Shown here piece by piece: positions 33,587-42,401 of a DNA stretch of 64,000 bases. The stretch's first letter is position 1. The number at the start of each line of letters is the position of its first letter. Source of the DNA: Sphingomonas sp. ATCC 31555 (GTDB lineage: Bacteria > Pseudomonadota > Alphaproteobacteria > Sphingomonadales > Sphingomonadaceae); assembly GCF_000282895.1 (NCBI RefSeq), contig NZ_ALBQ01000011.1:310001-374000 (forward strand), in the 5' to 3' direction. The notes beneath the pieces are model-generated. The model was given only the letters and a program-made list of their open reading frames with translations, ran no database searches and had not been told where the DNA came from. A program made the translations under genes and the position numbers.

Positions 33587-35899
33587 ATGGACGACCTGTT
33601 GCAGGACTTCATCGCAGAGACGCGCGAGACGCTGGAAGCGCTCTCGGGTGAAATCGTCGCGTGGGAGGCCCATCCCGACGATCGCGCGCGCCTCGATGCG
33701 ATTTTTCGCTTCGTTCACACGGTGAAGGGAAGCTGCGGCTTTCTGGACTTGCCGCGGCTGGAGCGGCTGGCGCACGCGGCGGAAGACGCGCTGGCGCAGG
33801 TGCGCGACGGGATTCGTACGCCGGATCGTGCGCTGGTCAACGCGGTGCTCGCGGTGGTCGACAGGATCGGCGAAATCGTGGAGGCGATCGATGCCGGCCA
33901 TGCGCTCGATCATGGGGGCGAGGATCTTCTGATCGCGGCGCTTGCTGAGGGATCGCAGCAGGTCGCCGCCGTTGCCACCATGGCCGGCCCGCGCGCGCCG
34001 TCTCGCAGCGTTCGCCTCAATGTCGATCTGCTCGATCGCATGATGGGCGGCATGTCCGAAATGGTGCTGGCGCGCAACGAACTGGCGCGGCGGCTGCGGA
34101 TGGCGCCGATCGATCCTGCGGTGGAAGCGGCGCTGGAGCGGCTGTCGCTCACTGTAGGAGAGATGCGCGACACGGTGATGCGCACCCGCATGCAGAAGAT
34201 CGATGCGCTGTTCTCGCCGCTGCCGCGCATGGTGCGCGACATCGCTGCGACGCTCGGCCGATCGGTGACGCTTCAGATCGAAGGATCGGACGTCGAACTC
34301 GACCGCGAGATGATCGAGGTGCTGCGCGATCCTCTGGTGCACATCATCCGCAACGCGATCGATCACGGCATCGAGGCGCCGGGCGATCGGCGCGCTGCCG
34401 GCAAGCGGGAGGCGGGCCGACTGACCGTCGCTGCACGCCAGTCGGGCAACCAGATTATCGTCGAAATTGCCGATGACGGGCGCGGGGTGGATGTCGATCG
34501 GCTAATTGCCAAGCTGGCCGCGATCGGCGTCCGCCCCGAGCGCGAGCTGCGCGCCCTGCCGTTGCACGCGCAACTTGAACTGATGTTTCATCCGGGTCTG
34601 TCCAGCCGGGACAGCGTGTCCGAAGTGAGCGGTCGCGGTGTCGGGATGGATGTCGTCAAGTCCAGCGTCGACCAGATTGGCGGACGCATCGAACTGGACA
34701 ATCGCCCCGGTCAGGGGCTGCGCATCGCCATCCGGGTGCCGCTGACGCTCTCGATCATGTCAGCGATTATCGTGGGGGTCGGGAATCAGCGGTTCGCCAT
34801 CCCGCGCCAGTCGATCGAGGAAATCGTCGCGGCACGCGGCCACGCGATCCGCATCGACGTGCTGGGCGACACGCCGATCGTCACGGTGCGCGAGCGTCGG
34901 ATGCCGCTGCTCGACCTGGCCGAACTGCTCGACCTGCCGCAGCGGGCGGCGTCCGATGCCGCGAAGATGCTGGTGATCGTCGCCGCCGGCGCGGGCAGCT
35001 ACGCGCTCGTCGTCGATCATGTGATCGACAATGAGGAACTGGTGATCAAGCCAGCCTCGCCCGCGGTGATGGCGACGGGCATCTATGCCGGGCAGACTCT
35101 GCCGGATTCCGGGCTGCCGATGCTGCTGCTCGATAGTGGTGGCATGGCGCGGGTTGCGGGCCTGGATTTCACGCGCGATCTGGACGAGGCGTTCGGCGCG
35201 GAGCCGGCTGAGCCGGAGGCGCCCGGGCTGGCGGCCTTGCTCTTCCGCGATCTCGATGGCGCGCGCCGGGCGGTGCCGCTCTCCGCCGTCGACCGCGTGG
35301 AGCAGGTGGCGGCAAGCCAGGTGTGTCACGCTGCGGGCGCCTATCGGCTGACGGTGGACGACCGGATCCTGCCGTTGGCGATGCAGGGCTCGATCCAGGG
35401 TCGCGCGCATTTCGGCGTGCTGCGGTTGAAGGACGAGGACGTCGAAGTCACCTACGCCATCGACGAGGCGCTCGACATCATTACCGTGGCGGCCGATTTC
35501 GTGCCGGCGCGCGTGCCCGGGCGCGCGGCCGGGGTCGCGCTGGTTGACGGCGAACTTGTCGAAATTTTAGACGTCCTCTGGATATTCGACACCCACGCCG
35601 ACCGGGTGGCGGCGAAGGACGCGCCTTTGTGCCTTATCGCCGGCGACAAGGATGGCTGGATGGCGACGTTCGTCCGGCCGTTGCTGGAAACCGCGGGATA
35701 TCGAGTGGCCACCACCCTCGAAGCGGACGACACGCCTGCAGTGATCCTGTCCGAAGATGCTGCCGATCTTCCGGCCGGCAGCGCGCCGGTCGTGCGGCTG
35801 CGGCGCAAGCGTCAGGCGGAAGCGGGGGACGAAAGCGTGTACCGCTATGATCGCGCCGGACTGCTGTTTGCGCTCGAAGCCCGCGTGGGAGCGCGATGA
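33587..35899 (+). CDS. cheA: CheA-type chemotaxis histidine kinase with degenerate receiver tail
   Basis: Hybrid kinase of 770 residues. Order: HPt (about 1-105, phospho-His in FRFVHTVKGSCGFL), dimerisation (about 145-210), HATPase (about 235-385; IIRNAIDHGIEAPGDRRAAG, EIADDGRGVDVDRL, VSEVSGRGVGMDVV), CheW-like domain (about 390-520), a second CheW-like segment (about 545-665) and a C-terminal receiver-like segment (about 675-770, LCLIAGDKDGWMATFVRPLL) that lacks a clear phospho-acceptor Asp. No separate P2 domain is seen. It starts the cheA-cheW-cheY-cheB-cheR run, with ATG overlap to cheW. Confidence 0.92.
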   Translation: MDDLLQDFIAETRETLEALSGEIVAWEAHPDDRARLDAIFRFVHTVKGSCGFLDLPRLERLAHAAEDALAQVRDGIRTPDRALVNAVLAVVDRIGEIVEAIDAGHALDHGGEDLLIAALAEGSQQVAAVATMAGPRAPSRSVRLNVDLLDRMMGGMSEMVLARNELARRLRMAPIDPAVEAALERLSLTVGEMRDTVMRTRMQKIDALFSPLPRMVRDIAATLGRSVTLQIEGSDVELDREMIEVLRDPLVHIIRNAIDHGIEAPGDRRAAGKREAGRLTVAARQSGNQIIVEIADDGRGVDVDRLIAKLAAIGVRPERELRALPLHAQLELMFHPGLSSRDSVSEVSGRGVGMDVVKSSVDQIGGRIELDNRPGQGLRIAIRVPLTLSIMSAIIVGVGNQRFAIPRQSIEEIVAARGHAIRIDVLGDTPIVTVRERRMPLLDLAELLDLPQRAASDAAKMLVIVAAGAGSYALVVDHVIDNEELVIKPASPAVMATGIYAGQTLPDSGLPMLLLDSGGMARVAGLDFTRDLDEAFGAEPAEPEAPGLAALLFRDLDGARRAVPLSAVDRVEQVAASQVCHAAGAYRLTVDDRILPLAMQGSIQGRAHFGVLRLKDEDVEVTYAIDEALDIITVAADFVPARVPGRAAGVALVDGELVEILDVLWIFDTHADRVAAKDAPLCLIAGDKDGWMATFVRPLLETAGYRVATTLEADDTPAVILSEDAADLPAGSAPVVRLRRKRQAEAGDESVYRYDRAGLLFALEARVGAR

Positions 35900-36333
35900 T
35901 GGAACGTCTGTTTCTACTCGCCGAACTCGCCGGTCGCACTGTCGCCATCGATTCCGACCAGGTCGAATCGGTGGTCGATATCGGCGAAGTAACTGCCGTT
36001 CCCCGCGCCGCCAAGTCGATCCGTGGGCTGGCCGCGCTGCGCAGTCGCGTCGTCACGGTGGTGGACACCGAAGCCGCGTTGGGGCTGAACGGCTGCAGCC
36101 TTGCCCGCCGAGCGGTGATCACACGGGTCGACGGGCATTTCTATGCAATGCTCGTCGACGTGCTAGAAGATGTCGCGCCGTTCGAACTGCGGCCACTTGC
36201 AAGTGGCGTCGTTTTGGAAGGGGCATGGCGAAACGCGGCGCGCGGCATGGTGGAGCGTGACGGAGAACCCGTGCTGGCGATCGACCTGAGCGTCCTGGTA
36301 CCGAATACCGACCTGCTTGCCTGCCAAGATTAA
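35896..36333 (+). CDS. cheW: CheW-like coupling protein
   Basis: A 145-residue CheW domain protein that would link CheA to receptors. It begins LFLLAELAGRTVAIDSDQVE and contains GLAALRSRVVTVVDTEAALG, the conserved CheW core, with VLAIDLSVLV at the end. It overlaps the cheA stop (ATGATG). No chemoreceptor gene is in the window. Confidence 0.87.
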   Translation: MMERLFLLAELAGRTVAIDSDQVESVVDIGEVTAVPRAAKSIRGLAALRSRVVTVVDTEAALGLNGCSLARRAVITRVDGHFYAMLVDVLEDVAPFELRPLASGVVLEGAWRNAARGMVERDGEPVLAIDLSVLVPNTDLLACQD

Positions 36334-36400
36334 CGATACCATTACACCTTGTCTGGCAAAAGTGAGGGCCAAAAACACCTGCCAGCGGGATCCGGGGAAG

Positions 36401-36766
36401 ATGAAAACGTGCCTCGTCGTGGACGATTCGAAGGTGATCCGAAAGGTCGCCCGGCACATTCTTGAGACGTTGGAGTTCGACGTCCGGGAAGCTGCCGATG
36501 GACGGGAGGCGCTCGATTCGTGCCTCGCCGACGTTCCAGACGTGATCCTGCTCGACTGGAACATGCCGGTAATGAGCGGCATGGATTTTCTTCGTGCATT
36601 GAAGGAAGCCGGGCTGCCGCAACGGCCCAAGGTGGTGTTCTGCACCACCGAGAACGGCATGGCGTATATCCGCGCCGCGATCGAAGCTGGCGCCGACGAA
36701 TATGTAATGAAGCCGTTCGATCGCGAGACGCTGGAGAGCAAGCTGCAGATCGTCGGCGTCGCCTGA
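36401..36766 (+). CDS. cheY: Single-domain response regulator (CheY-like)
   Basis: A 121-residue receiver. Acidic pocket Asp8/Asp9 in CLVVDDSKVIRKVA, phospho-acceptor Asp52 in VILLDWNMPVMSGMDFL, the Thr in VVFCTTEN and Lys in VMKPFD are all intact. The ATG at 36401 has GGGGAAG just before it; an upstream in-frame ATG overlaps cheW. It lies inside the chemotaxis cluster. Confidence 0.92.
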   Translation: MKTCLVVDDSKVIRKVARHILETLEFDVREAADGREALDSCLADVPDVILLDWNMPVMSGMDFLRALKEAGLPQRPKVVFCTTENGMAYIRAAIEAGADEYVMKPFDRETLESKLQIVGVA

Positions 36767-36784
36767 ACGGCAGCGGCAGACCGC

Positions 36785-37882
36785 ATGACCACCCCGCTAG
36801 CATCGCTTCCGCCGGAGCGGCCGACTGTGCCTTCTGGCCAAGGCCGTGTGCTGATCGTCGACGACTCGGTCGTCGCGCGATCGGTGCTGAGCCGCATGGT
36901 GGAAGGAACGCGCCGCTTCCATGTCGTCGCTGCGCTGAGCGAGGCGCGCAGTGCCCTGGAGTATCTGCGTACGCATCGAGTGGACATCATCCTGCTCGAC
37001 ATCGCGATGCCTGGTATCGACGGACTCACCGCCCTTCCGGATATCGTCATTGCTGGGCGGGGGGCGAAGGTGCTGATCGTCTCTTCCTCCGCCGATGAGG
37101 GCGCTGCGACAACCCTGCAGGCGCTTGCTCTCGGCGCGGCGGACACGCTGGTAAAACCGGGCGTCGGCGCTTTTGGGGGGCGCTTTGCCGAGGTGCTGGA
37201 GGAGCGCCTCGCCAAATTGTTCGAATCCGCAGCCGAGGCGCCGCTTTTGCCGCAGAGCCAGGGCCGCCCGACCCTTCCAGGCGCTTCGGGAGCGAGCATC
37301 GCGCTCGATCCTTTTCAGATCGTCGCGATCGGCGCTTCCACGGGCGGCATTCACGCGCTTAGCCAATTGCTGCGAGAGATTCCGTCAAGCTTCCAACAGG
37401 CCATCCTGGTGACGCAGCATCTGCCGCCCAGCTTCATGCAGTACTTCGCGACACAACTGGCGGTGCTGGGCGGGCGACCGTGCGAAGTCGCGACCGATCG
37501 TTTGCGCATTCGGCCGGGCCGGATCATCATTGCGCCCGGCGAGGCGCATCTCCGCGTCGTGCGCACCTCTGAAGGAGCAGCGATCCGGCTGAGCACCGAC
37601 TGGGCGAAAAGCGGCTGCATGCCTTCAGTGGATCCGATGTTCGAGAGTGTGGCGGAAGTCTACGCTAGCCGCGCGGTGGGCGTGGTGCTGAGCGGTATGG
37701 GGCGGGACGGCTGCGAAGGTGCCGGGCGCCTGATCGATGTAGGCGCCACCGTCCTTGCCCAGGATCAGGCCACCTCCGTTGTCTGGGGAATGCCGGGAGC
37801 TGTGGCCAGCGCGGGACGGGCGACCGCCGTGCTGCCGCCCGATGAAATCGGCCGCCTTATTGTACGGGGGGCGGCCCGGTGA
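36785..37882 (+). CDS. cheB: Protein-glutamate methylesterase CheB
   Basis: Receiver plus methylesterase, 365 residues. The receiver (about 20-140) has RVLIVDDSVVARSVLSRMVE and the phospho-Asp in IILLDIAMPGIDGL. The catalytic triad residues are in VAIGASTGGIHALSQLL (Ser), VTQHLPPSFMQYFA (His) and LSGMGRDGCEGAGRL (Asp). It demethylates or deamidates chemoreceptors. The stop overlaps cheR (GTGA). Confidence 0.93.
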   Translation: MTTPLASLPPERPTVPSGQGRVLIVDDSVVARSVLSRMVEGTRRFHVVAALSEARSALEYLRTHRVDIILLDIAMPGIDGLTALPDIVIAGRGAKVLIVSSSADEGAATTLQALALGAADTLVKPGVGAFGGRFAEVLEERLAKLFESAAEAPLLPQSQGRPTLPGASGASIALDPFQIVAIGASTGGIHALSQLLREIPSSFQQAILVTQHLPPSFMQYFATQLAVLGGRPCEVATDRLRIRPGRIIIAPGEAHLRVVRTSEGAAIRLSTDWAKSGCMPSVDPMFESVAEVYASRAVGVVLSGMGRDGCEGAGRLIDVGATVLAQDQATSVVWGMPGAVASAGRATAVLPPDEIGRLIVRGAAR

Positions 37883-38730
37883 TCGGCGGTGAAACTCCCT
37901 CGGCGGGCGCGATGCAGTTGATAGGATCGCTGCTCGAACAGCGTACCGGCCAGCAGATCGCCGCCAATCGCGCATGGCGCATCGAAACCGCACTGAAGCC
38001 GCTGCTGCGCGAACACGGACTGGCCACGGTGGACGCGCTGGTCGGCCGACTGATCGCCTCGCGCACCGGCGAATTAGCCGACAAGGTGGTTGATGTGTTG
38101 CTGAACCAAGAGACCAGCTTTTTCCGCGACGGCGCGGTGCTGGAGCATCTTGTCGACGCAGCAGAGGCGATGCAGGCCGAATTGGCGGGGCGGCGTCTGC
38201 GAATATGGTCCGCCGGCTGCTCGACAGGGCAGGAGCCGCTATCGCTGGCGATACTGCTCGCCGAGCGGGCGGATACCTTTGCGACGCCGCCGGAAATCGT
38301 TGCCAGCGACGTGTCACCCGCCGCGATCGCGCGCGCGCGCGCCGGCCGCTACTCGCAGTTCGAAATTCAGCGCGGCCTTTCGATCCGCCGGATGGTGCGA
38401 TGGTTCGACGCCACCGGCGCGGGTGAATGGGTCGCAAATCCCGATCTGGTCCGCTGCATTCAGTTCCGGCGGCACAATCTAACGGCGGACGCGCCCCCGC
38501 CGGGCCGGTTCGACATCATCCTGTGCAGGAACGTGATGCTCTATTTCTCGCCAACGCTGCGGCGCCTGGTGTTTGATCAGCTCGCCGGCGCCATTCGTCC
38601 CGGCGGCCTGCTGGTGCTGGGGGCGGGAGAGACGGTGATCGGCCTGACTGACCGCTTCACACCCAGCCAAGTATTCCGCGGTATGTACACTACCGTCGAA
38701 GCGCCGCCGCCGCTCGCCGCCATTGCCTGA
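37879..38730 (+). CDS. cheR: Chemoreceptor methyltransferase CheR
   Basis: S-adenosylmethionine-dependent glutamate methyltransferase of 283 residues. The N-terminal helical domain includes DVLLNQETSFFRDGAVLEHL; the SAM site is RIWSAGCSTGQEPLSLAILL; FDIILCRNVMLYFSPTLRRL is the catalytic-domain motif. It starts with GTG overlapping cheB. Confidence 0.93.
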   Translation: MIGGETPSAGAMQLIGSLLEQRTGQQIAANRAWRIETALKPLLREHGLATVDALVGRLIASRTGELADKVVDVLLNQETSFFRDGAVLEHLVDAAEAMQAELAGRRLRIWSAGCSTGQEPLSLAILLAERADTFATPPEIVASDVSPAAIARARAGRYSQFEIQRGLSIRRMVRWFDATGAGEWVANPDLVRCIQFRRHNLTADAPPPGRFDIILCRNVMLYFSPTLRRLVFDQLAGAIRPGGLLVLGAGETVIGLTDRFTPSQVFRGMYTTVEAPPPLAAIA

Positions 38731-38755
38731 AACCCGGACTGCAGTAGAAGAGCGC

Positions 38756-39457
38756 ATGATCGATGGGCTTGAGATACTGGACGCGCCTTCGCCAAACCAT
38801 GGCGACCGCTTGCTGCCGATTTCGATGATCGTGCTCCATTACACCGGTATGGAGAGTGGGGAGGCGGCGCTGGCGCGACTGCGCGACCCGGGGGCGCAGG
38901 TCTCCGCTCATTATTTGGTCGAAGAGGATGGCCGCGTCTTTCGGCTGGTGTCCGAGGATCGCCGCGCCTGGCACGCCGGGCGGGGGCAATGGCGCGGGAT
39001 CACCGACGTTAATTCTGCCTCAATCGGGATCGAGATGGTCAACCCCGGCCATGAACATGGCTATCGACCGTTCACACCCGAGCAGATGGGGGCGCTGATC
39101 CCGCTTGTCGCCGATATCAAGGAGCGCCACGGCGTCACTCGCGGCAATGTGGTGGGTCATTCAGACGTCGCGCCGGCCCGCAAGCAGGATCCGGGCGAGT
39201 TGTTCAACTGGCATGCACTGGCCCGACTGCGGCTGGCGCTGCCGCGGCCGACGCGAAATCTCGTCGATCCCGGCTGGCCGGATGGCGGCTTCATGCTGGC
39301 ATTGGAACGGTTCGGCTATGATGTCACCGATCCGGTGGCGGCCGTGACCGCGTTCCAGCGCCGCTTTCGCCCGGAGATGATTGACGGCGAGATCGATATG
39401 GAATGCCGATGTATCCTGCTGGCGCTGTTGCTGCCCAAGCCGCAGGGTGAAGATTGA
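38756..39457 (+). CDS. N-acetylmuramoyl-L-alanine amidase (AmpD/AmiD type)
   Basis: Zinc amidase of 233 residues. Amidase_2 ligands are seen as MIVLHYTGMESGEAA (first His), SIGIEMVNPGHEH (Glu) and GHSDVAPARKQDPGELF (last His with Asp/Lys context). The C-terminal 60 residues (FMLALERFGYDVTDPVAAVT) are a peptidoglycan-binding helix bundle. No signal peptide is visible, as for cytoplasmic AmpD-type recycling enzymes. ATG at 38756 is preferred over starts inside cheR. Its partner in recycling, nagZ, is also in the window. Confidence 0.87.
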   Translation: MIDGLEILDAPSPNHGDRLLPISMIVLHYTGMESGEAALARLRDPGAQVSAHYLVEEDGRVFRLVSEDRRAWHAGRGQWRGITDVNSASIGIEMVNPGHEHGYRPFTPEQMGALIPLVADIKERHGVTRGNVVGHSDVAPARKQDPGELFNWHALARLRLALPRPTRNLVDPGWPDGGFMLALERFGYDVTDPVAAVTAFQRRFRPEMIDGEIDMECRCILLALLLPKPQGED

Positions 39458-39536
39458 GAAACTCGGGAGGATTAACTTCAAATCCTTACGAACTCGCAAG
39501 CGAAGTTTGCTGAACTGTTGCTCGGAGGAACAGTCG

Positions 39537-40082
39537 GTGAGCTTTTCGATTCGCCCGCCTATGACGGCAATCGGCCCGATCCATGTGCGGATGACGGGAA
39601 CGGTACGTGGGGACGAGAAGGGGCCTGGCGTCGGGATCGTCAACGCCCCCACCGCAGCGGAGGCGACCGCCGAACTGCAACGCGTAGCGCGCGTTTCCGG
39701 TGCCGATAAGGTGGTGAGCGTGGCATCCGACTATCGCCGCGCTGCGCTTGCGGGCGGCACCACCAGCACTCAGTGGCGCATTGAAGTGCAGGCGTGGGGG
39801 ACCGCCATGGCGCCCGCTAAGGTGGATCCTGCCGAAGCCGCAGAGCGCGAGAAGGCGGAAAAGGCGGGTCGGACCCGCGGAGATGCCGAGAAGACTGCGA
39901 AAGATGGAACGCCCCGGCCGACCGACTCGATCACGCCGGACAGAGCGATCGTCGACGACACCGCAAGGGAGACCCCTACCGTATCCGCGTCCGAACTGGC
40001 CGCCGCTCCGGTGGCTTCCGACACCAGTTCCGCGGCACCGGTCGACGATGCTGTTTCCACGCCGCCAATCCAGGACCTCTGA
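39537..40082 (+). CDS. Hypothetical protein with YbjQ-like start and disordered tail
   Basis: A 181-residue protein from the GTG at 39537, chosen because GGAGG lies eight bases upstream. The first ~85 residues alternate in a beta/alpha pattern (IHVRMTGTVRGDEKGPGVGI, ADKVVSVASDYRRAALAGG) somewhat like dodecin or YbjQ-type small domains, but I cannot name a family. The rest is charged and Ala/Thr/Pro rich (repeated AEREKAEKAGRTRGDAEKT) and probably unstructured. It ends 42 bases before rnpB. Confidence 0.65.
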   Translation: MSFSIRPPMTAIGPIHVRMTGTVRGDEKGPGVGIVNAPTAAEATAELQRVARVSGADKVVSVASDYRRAALAGGTTSTQWRIEVQAWGTAMAPAKVDPAEAAEREKAEKAGRTRGDAEKTAKDGTPRPTDSITPDRAIVDDTARETPTVSASELAAAPVASDTSSAAPVDDAVSTPPIQDL

Positions 40083-40124
40083 ACAGCTTGCGCGCTGGCG
40101 CCGAACCGCTAGAGCGGAGACGTC

Positions 40125-40500
40125 AGAGGGTCGGGCGGCCGCCGCCTGCTTGCGAAAGCGGGGGGAGGAAAGTCCGGGCTCCACGGAACGACGGTGGCGG
40201 GTAATGCCCGCCGGGGGTGACCCCAGGGAAAGTGCCACAGAGAGCAGACCGCCCACTGTCCCGGTTCGCCGGGGTAAGGGCAAGGGTGAAAGGGTGCGGC
40301 AAGAGCGCACCGCGCGACCGGTAACGGAAGCGGCTTGGTAAACCCCACCGGGAGCAAGACCGAATAGGGACGGCACATGCGCCTCGTTTCGGCGCGTCGT
40401 CCGGGTTGGTTGCTGGAGCGGCGGAGCGATCCGTCGCCTAGAGGAATGGTCGCCTATCCTTCGCAAGAGGGTGGACAGAACCCGGCTTACAGACCCTCTG
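40125..40500 (+). ncRNA. rnpB: RNase P RNA (class A)
   Basis: Catalytic RNA that trims tRNA 5' leaders. The conserved blocks are readable: GAGGAAAGTCCGGGCTCC near the start (P4 5' strand and CR-I), GGGTAATGCCCGCCGGGGGT, GGTAAACCCCACCGGGAGCA (CR-V) and ACAGAACCCGGCTTACAGAC near the end. The outer P1 helix is CAGAGGGTC (40125-40133) with GACCCTCTG (40492-40500). Mature ends may differ by a few bases. Confidence 0.96.
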
Positions 40501-40572
40501 GCATTTATCTGGACGATGCTGCGGCGCGGCAAGGTCTGGCCTTTAGCCTGCCTCGCGCCTATCTGGACGGCT

Positions 40573-41109
40573 ATGGCGCGACACACGCGATCGATGGACT
40601 GGGGCTTTCCCCGCTGGCGCGAGTACGGTTCGGAGCGCGAGGCTGCGCGCGTGCGGCTGTGCGATCGCGACGGCTGCGACAAGCCCGGAGATCGGCCGGC
40701 GCCTAAGTCTCCGAATAACCCCGAGCGATGGTATTTCTGCGAGGAACATGCCGCGGAATACAACCGCAACTGGGACTATTTCGCGGGTTTGACTGCAGAA
40801 GAGGCGGCCCAACGCGAGGCGAACGAGCGCCGTACGGCGAACGGCTATGCGCAATCGGCTACAAACAGCTGGGCAGGCCCGGGCGACGGCAGCCGCTCGC
40901 GCGACGAGATGAAGGCACTGGAAGTGCTGGAACTGGACGTCGATGCGACTTTCGAGGCCGTGCGTGGCGCCTGGCGGCGGCTCGCCAAGGAATTCCACCC
41001 CGATGTACGTCCGAACGATGCGGATGCCGCCAAGCGCTTCCAGGCGATCCAGGCGGCCTATGACGTGCTGAAAAGTGTTGAGGACCGGCGCCAATGGAAA
41101 CCGCAGTGA
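40573..41109 (+). CDS. J-domain protein with Cys/His N-terminal module
   Basis: A 178-residue co-chaperone. The C-terminal J domain (about 112-175) has the HPD motif in LAKEFHPDVRPNDADAAKRF. The N-terminal half has CDRDGCDKPG and WYFCEEHAAEYNRNWDYFAG, a Cys/His arrangement that could hold zinc and is seen in a family of alphaproteobacterial J-proteins. It starts about 70 bases after rnpB and overlaps the next gene by 16 bases. The Hsp70 partner is not in the window. Confidence 0.87.
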   Translation: MARHTRSMDWGFPRWREYGSEREAARVRLCDRDGCDKPGDRPAPKSPNNPERWYFCEEHAAEYNRNWDYFAGLTAEEAAQREANERRTANGYAQSATNSWAGPGDGSRSRDEMKALEVLELDVDATFEAVRGAWRRLAKEFHPDVRPNDADAAKRFQAIQAAYDVLKSVEDRRQWKPQ

Positions 41110-41405
41110 CACAGCTGGTCACGTCCAACTGGGGCAATGCCGTGCTGGTGTGCGGCAAGTGTTCAAAGAAGCTGGGCGGCGGGTTCGGGTTGAAGGGCAA
41201 GACTTCGCTCACCAAGGCGCTACGCAAGCAGTTTGGTTTGGGAAAGGGCCGCAAGGCGGAGGTCGGGGTCGTCGAGACCAAATGCCTAGGCCTGTGCCCG
41301 GGCGGCGCGGTGACAGTGGTGAACGGCGCAAAGGCGCGCGAATGGCTGATCGTGAAGAAGGGCGCCGATCTGGAGGAAGTCGGGCGCGAATTGGGGCTTT
41401 CCTAA
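41094..41405 (+). CDS. Thioredoxin-fold [2Fe-2S] ferredoxin-like protein
   Basis: A 103-residue protein with the four-cysteine pattern of thioredoxin-like ferredoxins: VLVCGKCSKKLG near the N-terminus (Cys20, Cys23) and ETKCLGLCPGGAVTVV in the middle. A (2Fe-2S) electron-transfer role is likely. The start lies inside the J-protein gene (16-base overlap), so the two are coupled. Confidence 0.85.
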   Translation: METAVTQLVTSNWGNAVLVCGKCSKKLGGGFGLKGKTSLTKALRKQFGLGKGRKAEVGVVETKCLGLCPGGAVTVVNGAKAREWLIVKKGADLEEVGRELGLS

Positions 41406-41440
41406 GGTCGGAGCTACTGCGCTCGCCACATCCCACCACT

Positions 41441-41532
41441 ATTCCTGCAAAGGCGGGAGTCCATCCGCCTTTGCGTGGAGAAAAGAACCGTGCTTCAGCG
41501 CCAATGGATTCCCGCCTTCGCGGGGAGGACGA
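41441..41532. repeat. Intergenic inverted repeat, REP-like
   Basis: GCAAAGGCGGGAGTCCAT and ATGGATTCCCGCCTTCGC form long inverted arms about 40 bases apart, ending GGGGAGGACGA. This is the style of the abundant sphingomonad repeat with CCCGCCTTCGCGGG cores. It sits between convergent genes and can act as a terminator-like fold. Confidence 0.8.
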
Positions 41533-41574
41533 GGTAATTCGCTGGCGTTGATGGCTTAGCTCACCCGAAAGCGG

Positions 41575-41979
41575 CTACGCGTACCGCGCCGCGGTTTCGC
41601 GAATTAGGGCGATCATGTTGGGGATGCCCTGGGTTCGGTTTGAGCTCAGCTGATTTTTGAGGTCGAATGGAGCGAGCGCGGCTTCAATGTCGGTCGCCTG
41701 TATCTCGGCCGGGGTGTGGTCCTGCACCGTCAGCAGCACCAGCGCAATGATGCCCTTGGTGATCGCCGCGTTGGAGTCCGCCAGGAAGTGGAGCCGGCCA
41801 TCCTCTAGCCGGGTGGGATAGACCCATACTGAGGCCGAACAGCCCCGCACCAGCGTCGCGTCGGTCTTAAGGGGTACGGGCATGTCCTCGAGCCCTTTGC
41901 CGAGCTCGATCAGCAAGCGATAGCGATCGTCGGCGTCTAAAAACCCGTATTCTTCTTGGAGATCGGCGAGGCTGGTCAT
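41575..41979 (-). CDS. sufE: SufE sulfur acceptor protein
   Basis: SufE accepts persulfide from the SufS cysteine desulfurase and boosts its activity. The 134-residue product has the active Cys in LVRGCSASVWVYPTRLEDGR and the family motif ADSNAAITKGIIALVLLT. ATG at 41979 is used. It lies 45 bases after the last psp-cluster gene on the same strand, so read-through from the phage-shock operon is possible. No sufBCDS is in the window. Confidence 0.93.
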   Translation of the reverse strand: MTSLADLQEEYGFLDADDRYRLLIELGKGLEDMPVPLKTDATLVRGCSASVWVYPTRLEDGRLHFLADSNAAITKGIIALVLLTVQDHTPAEIQATDIEAALAPFDLKNQLSSNRTQGIPNMIALIRETAARYA

Positions 41980-42024
41980 GGCCACTGCGCTAGCGGGCTC
42001 GCGCGGGATTCGCCAGCCTCGCCG

Positions 42025-42132
42025 CTATTTCGCGGGCGTCGCGCCGAAGCGCAGGCCGAGCCGGGGACGGGGCGTCCGCTCCGGGGTCGGAGTGGGGCGG
42101 GGCTCGGCCATCGGTTGGGTGGTAGCGCTCAC
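42025..42132 (-). CDS. 35-residue proline-rich peptide ending the psp cluster
   Basis: A short ORF that starts with GTG overlapping the stop of the preceding gene (GTGA). The product MSATTQPMAEPRPTPTPERT and its tail PRPRLGLRFGATPAK is Pro/Arg rich with no hydrophobic helix. The four-base overlap and the intact reading frame are the only support; no family is known. Confidence 0.4.
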   Translation of the reverse strand: MSATTQPMAEPRPTPTPERTPRPRLGLRFGATPAK

Positions 42133-42377
42133 AGGTCCACCCCCGCGGCTATCGCTTCGAGCTTGCGGATGCGTTCCTTCAGATCCGCCAGTTCGATGCG
42201 CGAGGCGGCGTTGGGTATCGCCGTCGCCGCGACTTCCGGCCGGTGCAACTCGGCCAGTTCGCGATGCTTCAGCGCCAGCCAACTGCGCCAGCCCGACAGC
42301 GCCGCGCCGGTAAGCATCCCAAGGCCAGCCAGGCCGGACAAGGCGAGCGTGATATAGAGTTGAGGGTCGCTGGTCAT
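42129..42377 (-). CDS. Small membrane protein with short coiled coil (psp cluster)
   Basis: An 82-residue protein: N-terminal membrane helix (YITLALSGLAGLGMLTGAAL) and a C-terminal helical part ending RIELADLKERIRKLEAIAAG. That ending is a shortened version of the coiled-coil signature found in the other genes of this run. ATG at 42377 has GGGAGCAGGAA upstream. It is probably the sixth small membrane/coiled-coil protein of the expanded phage-shock operon. Function unknown. Confidence 0.7.
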   Translation of the reverse strand: MTSDPQLYITLALSGLAGLGMLTGAALSGWRSWLALKHRELAELHRPEVAATAIPNAASRIELADLKERIRKLEAIAAGVDL

Positions 42378-42401
42378 GGTTCCTGCTCCCGAAAACATGG
42401 C

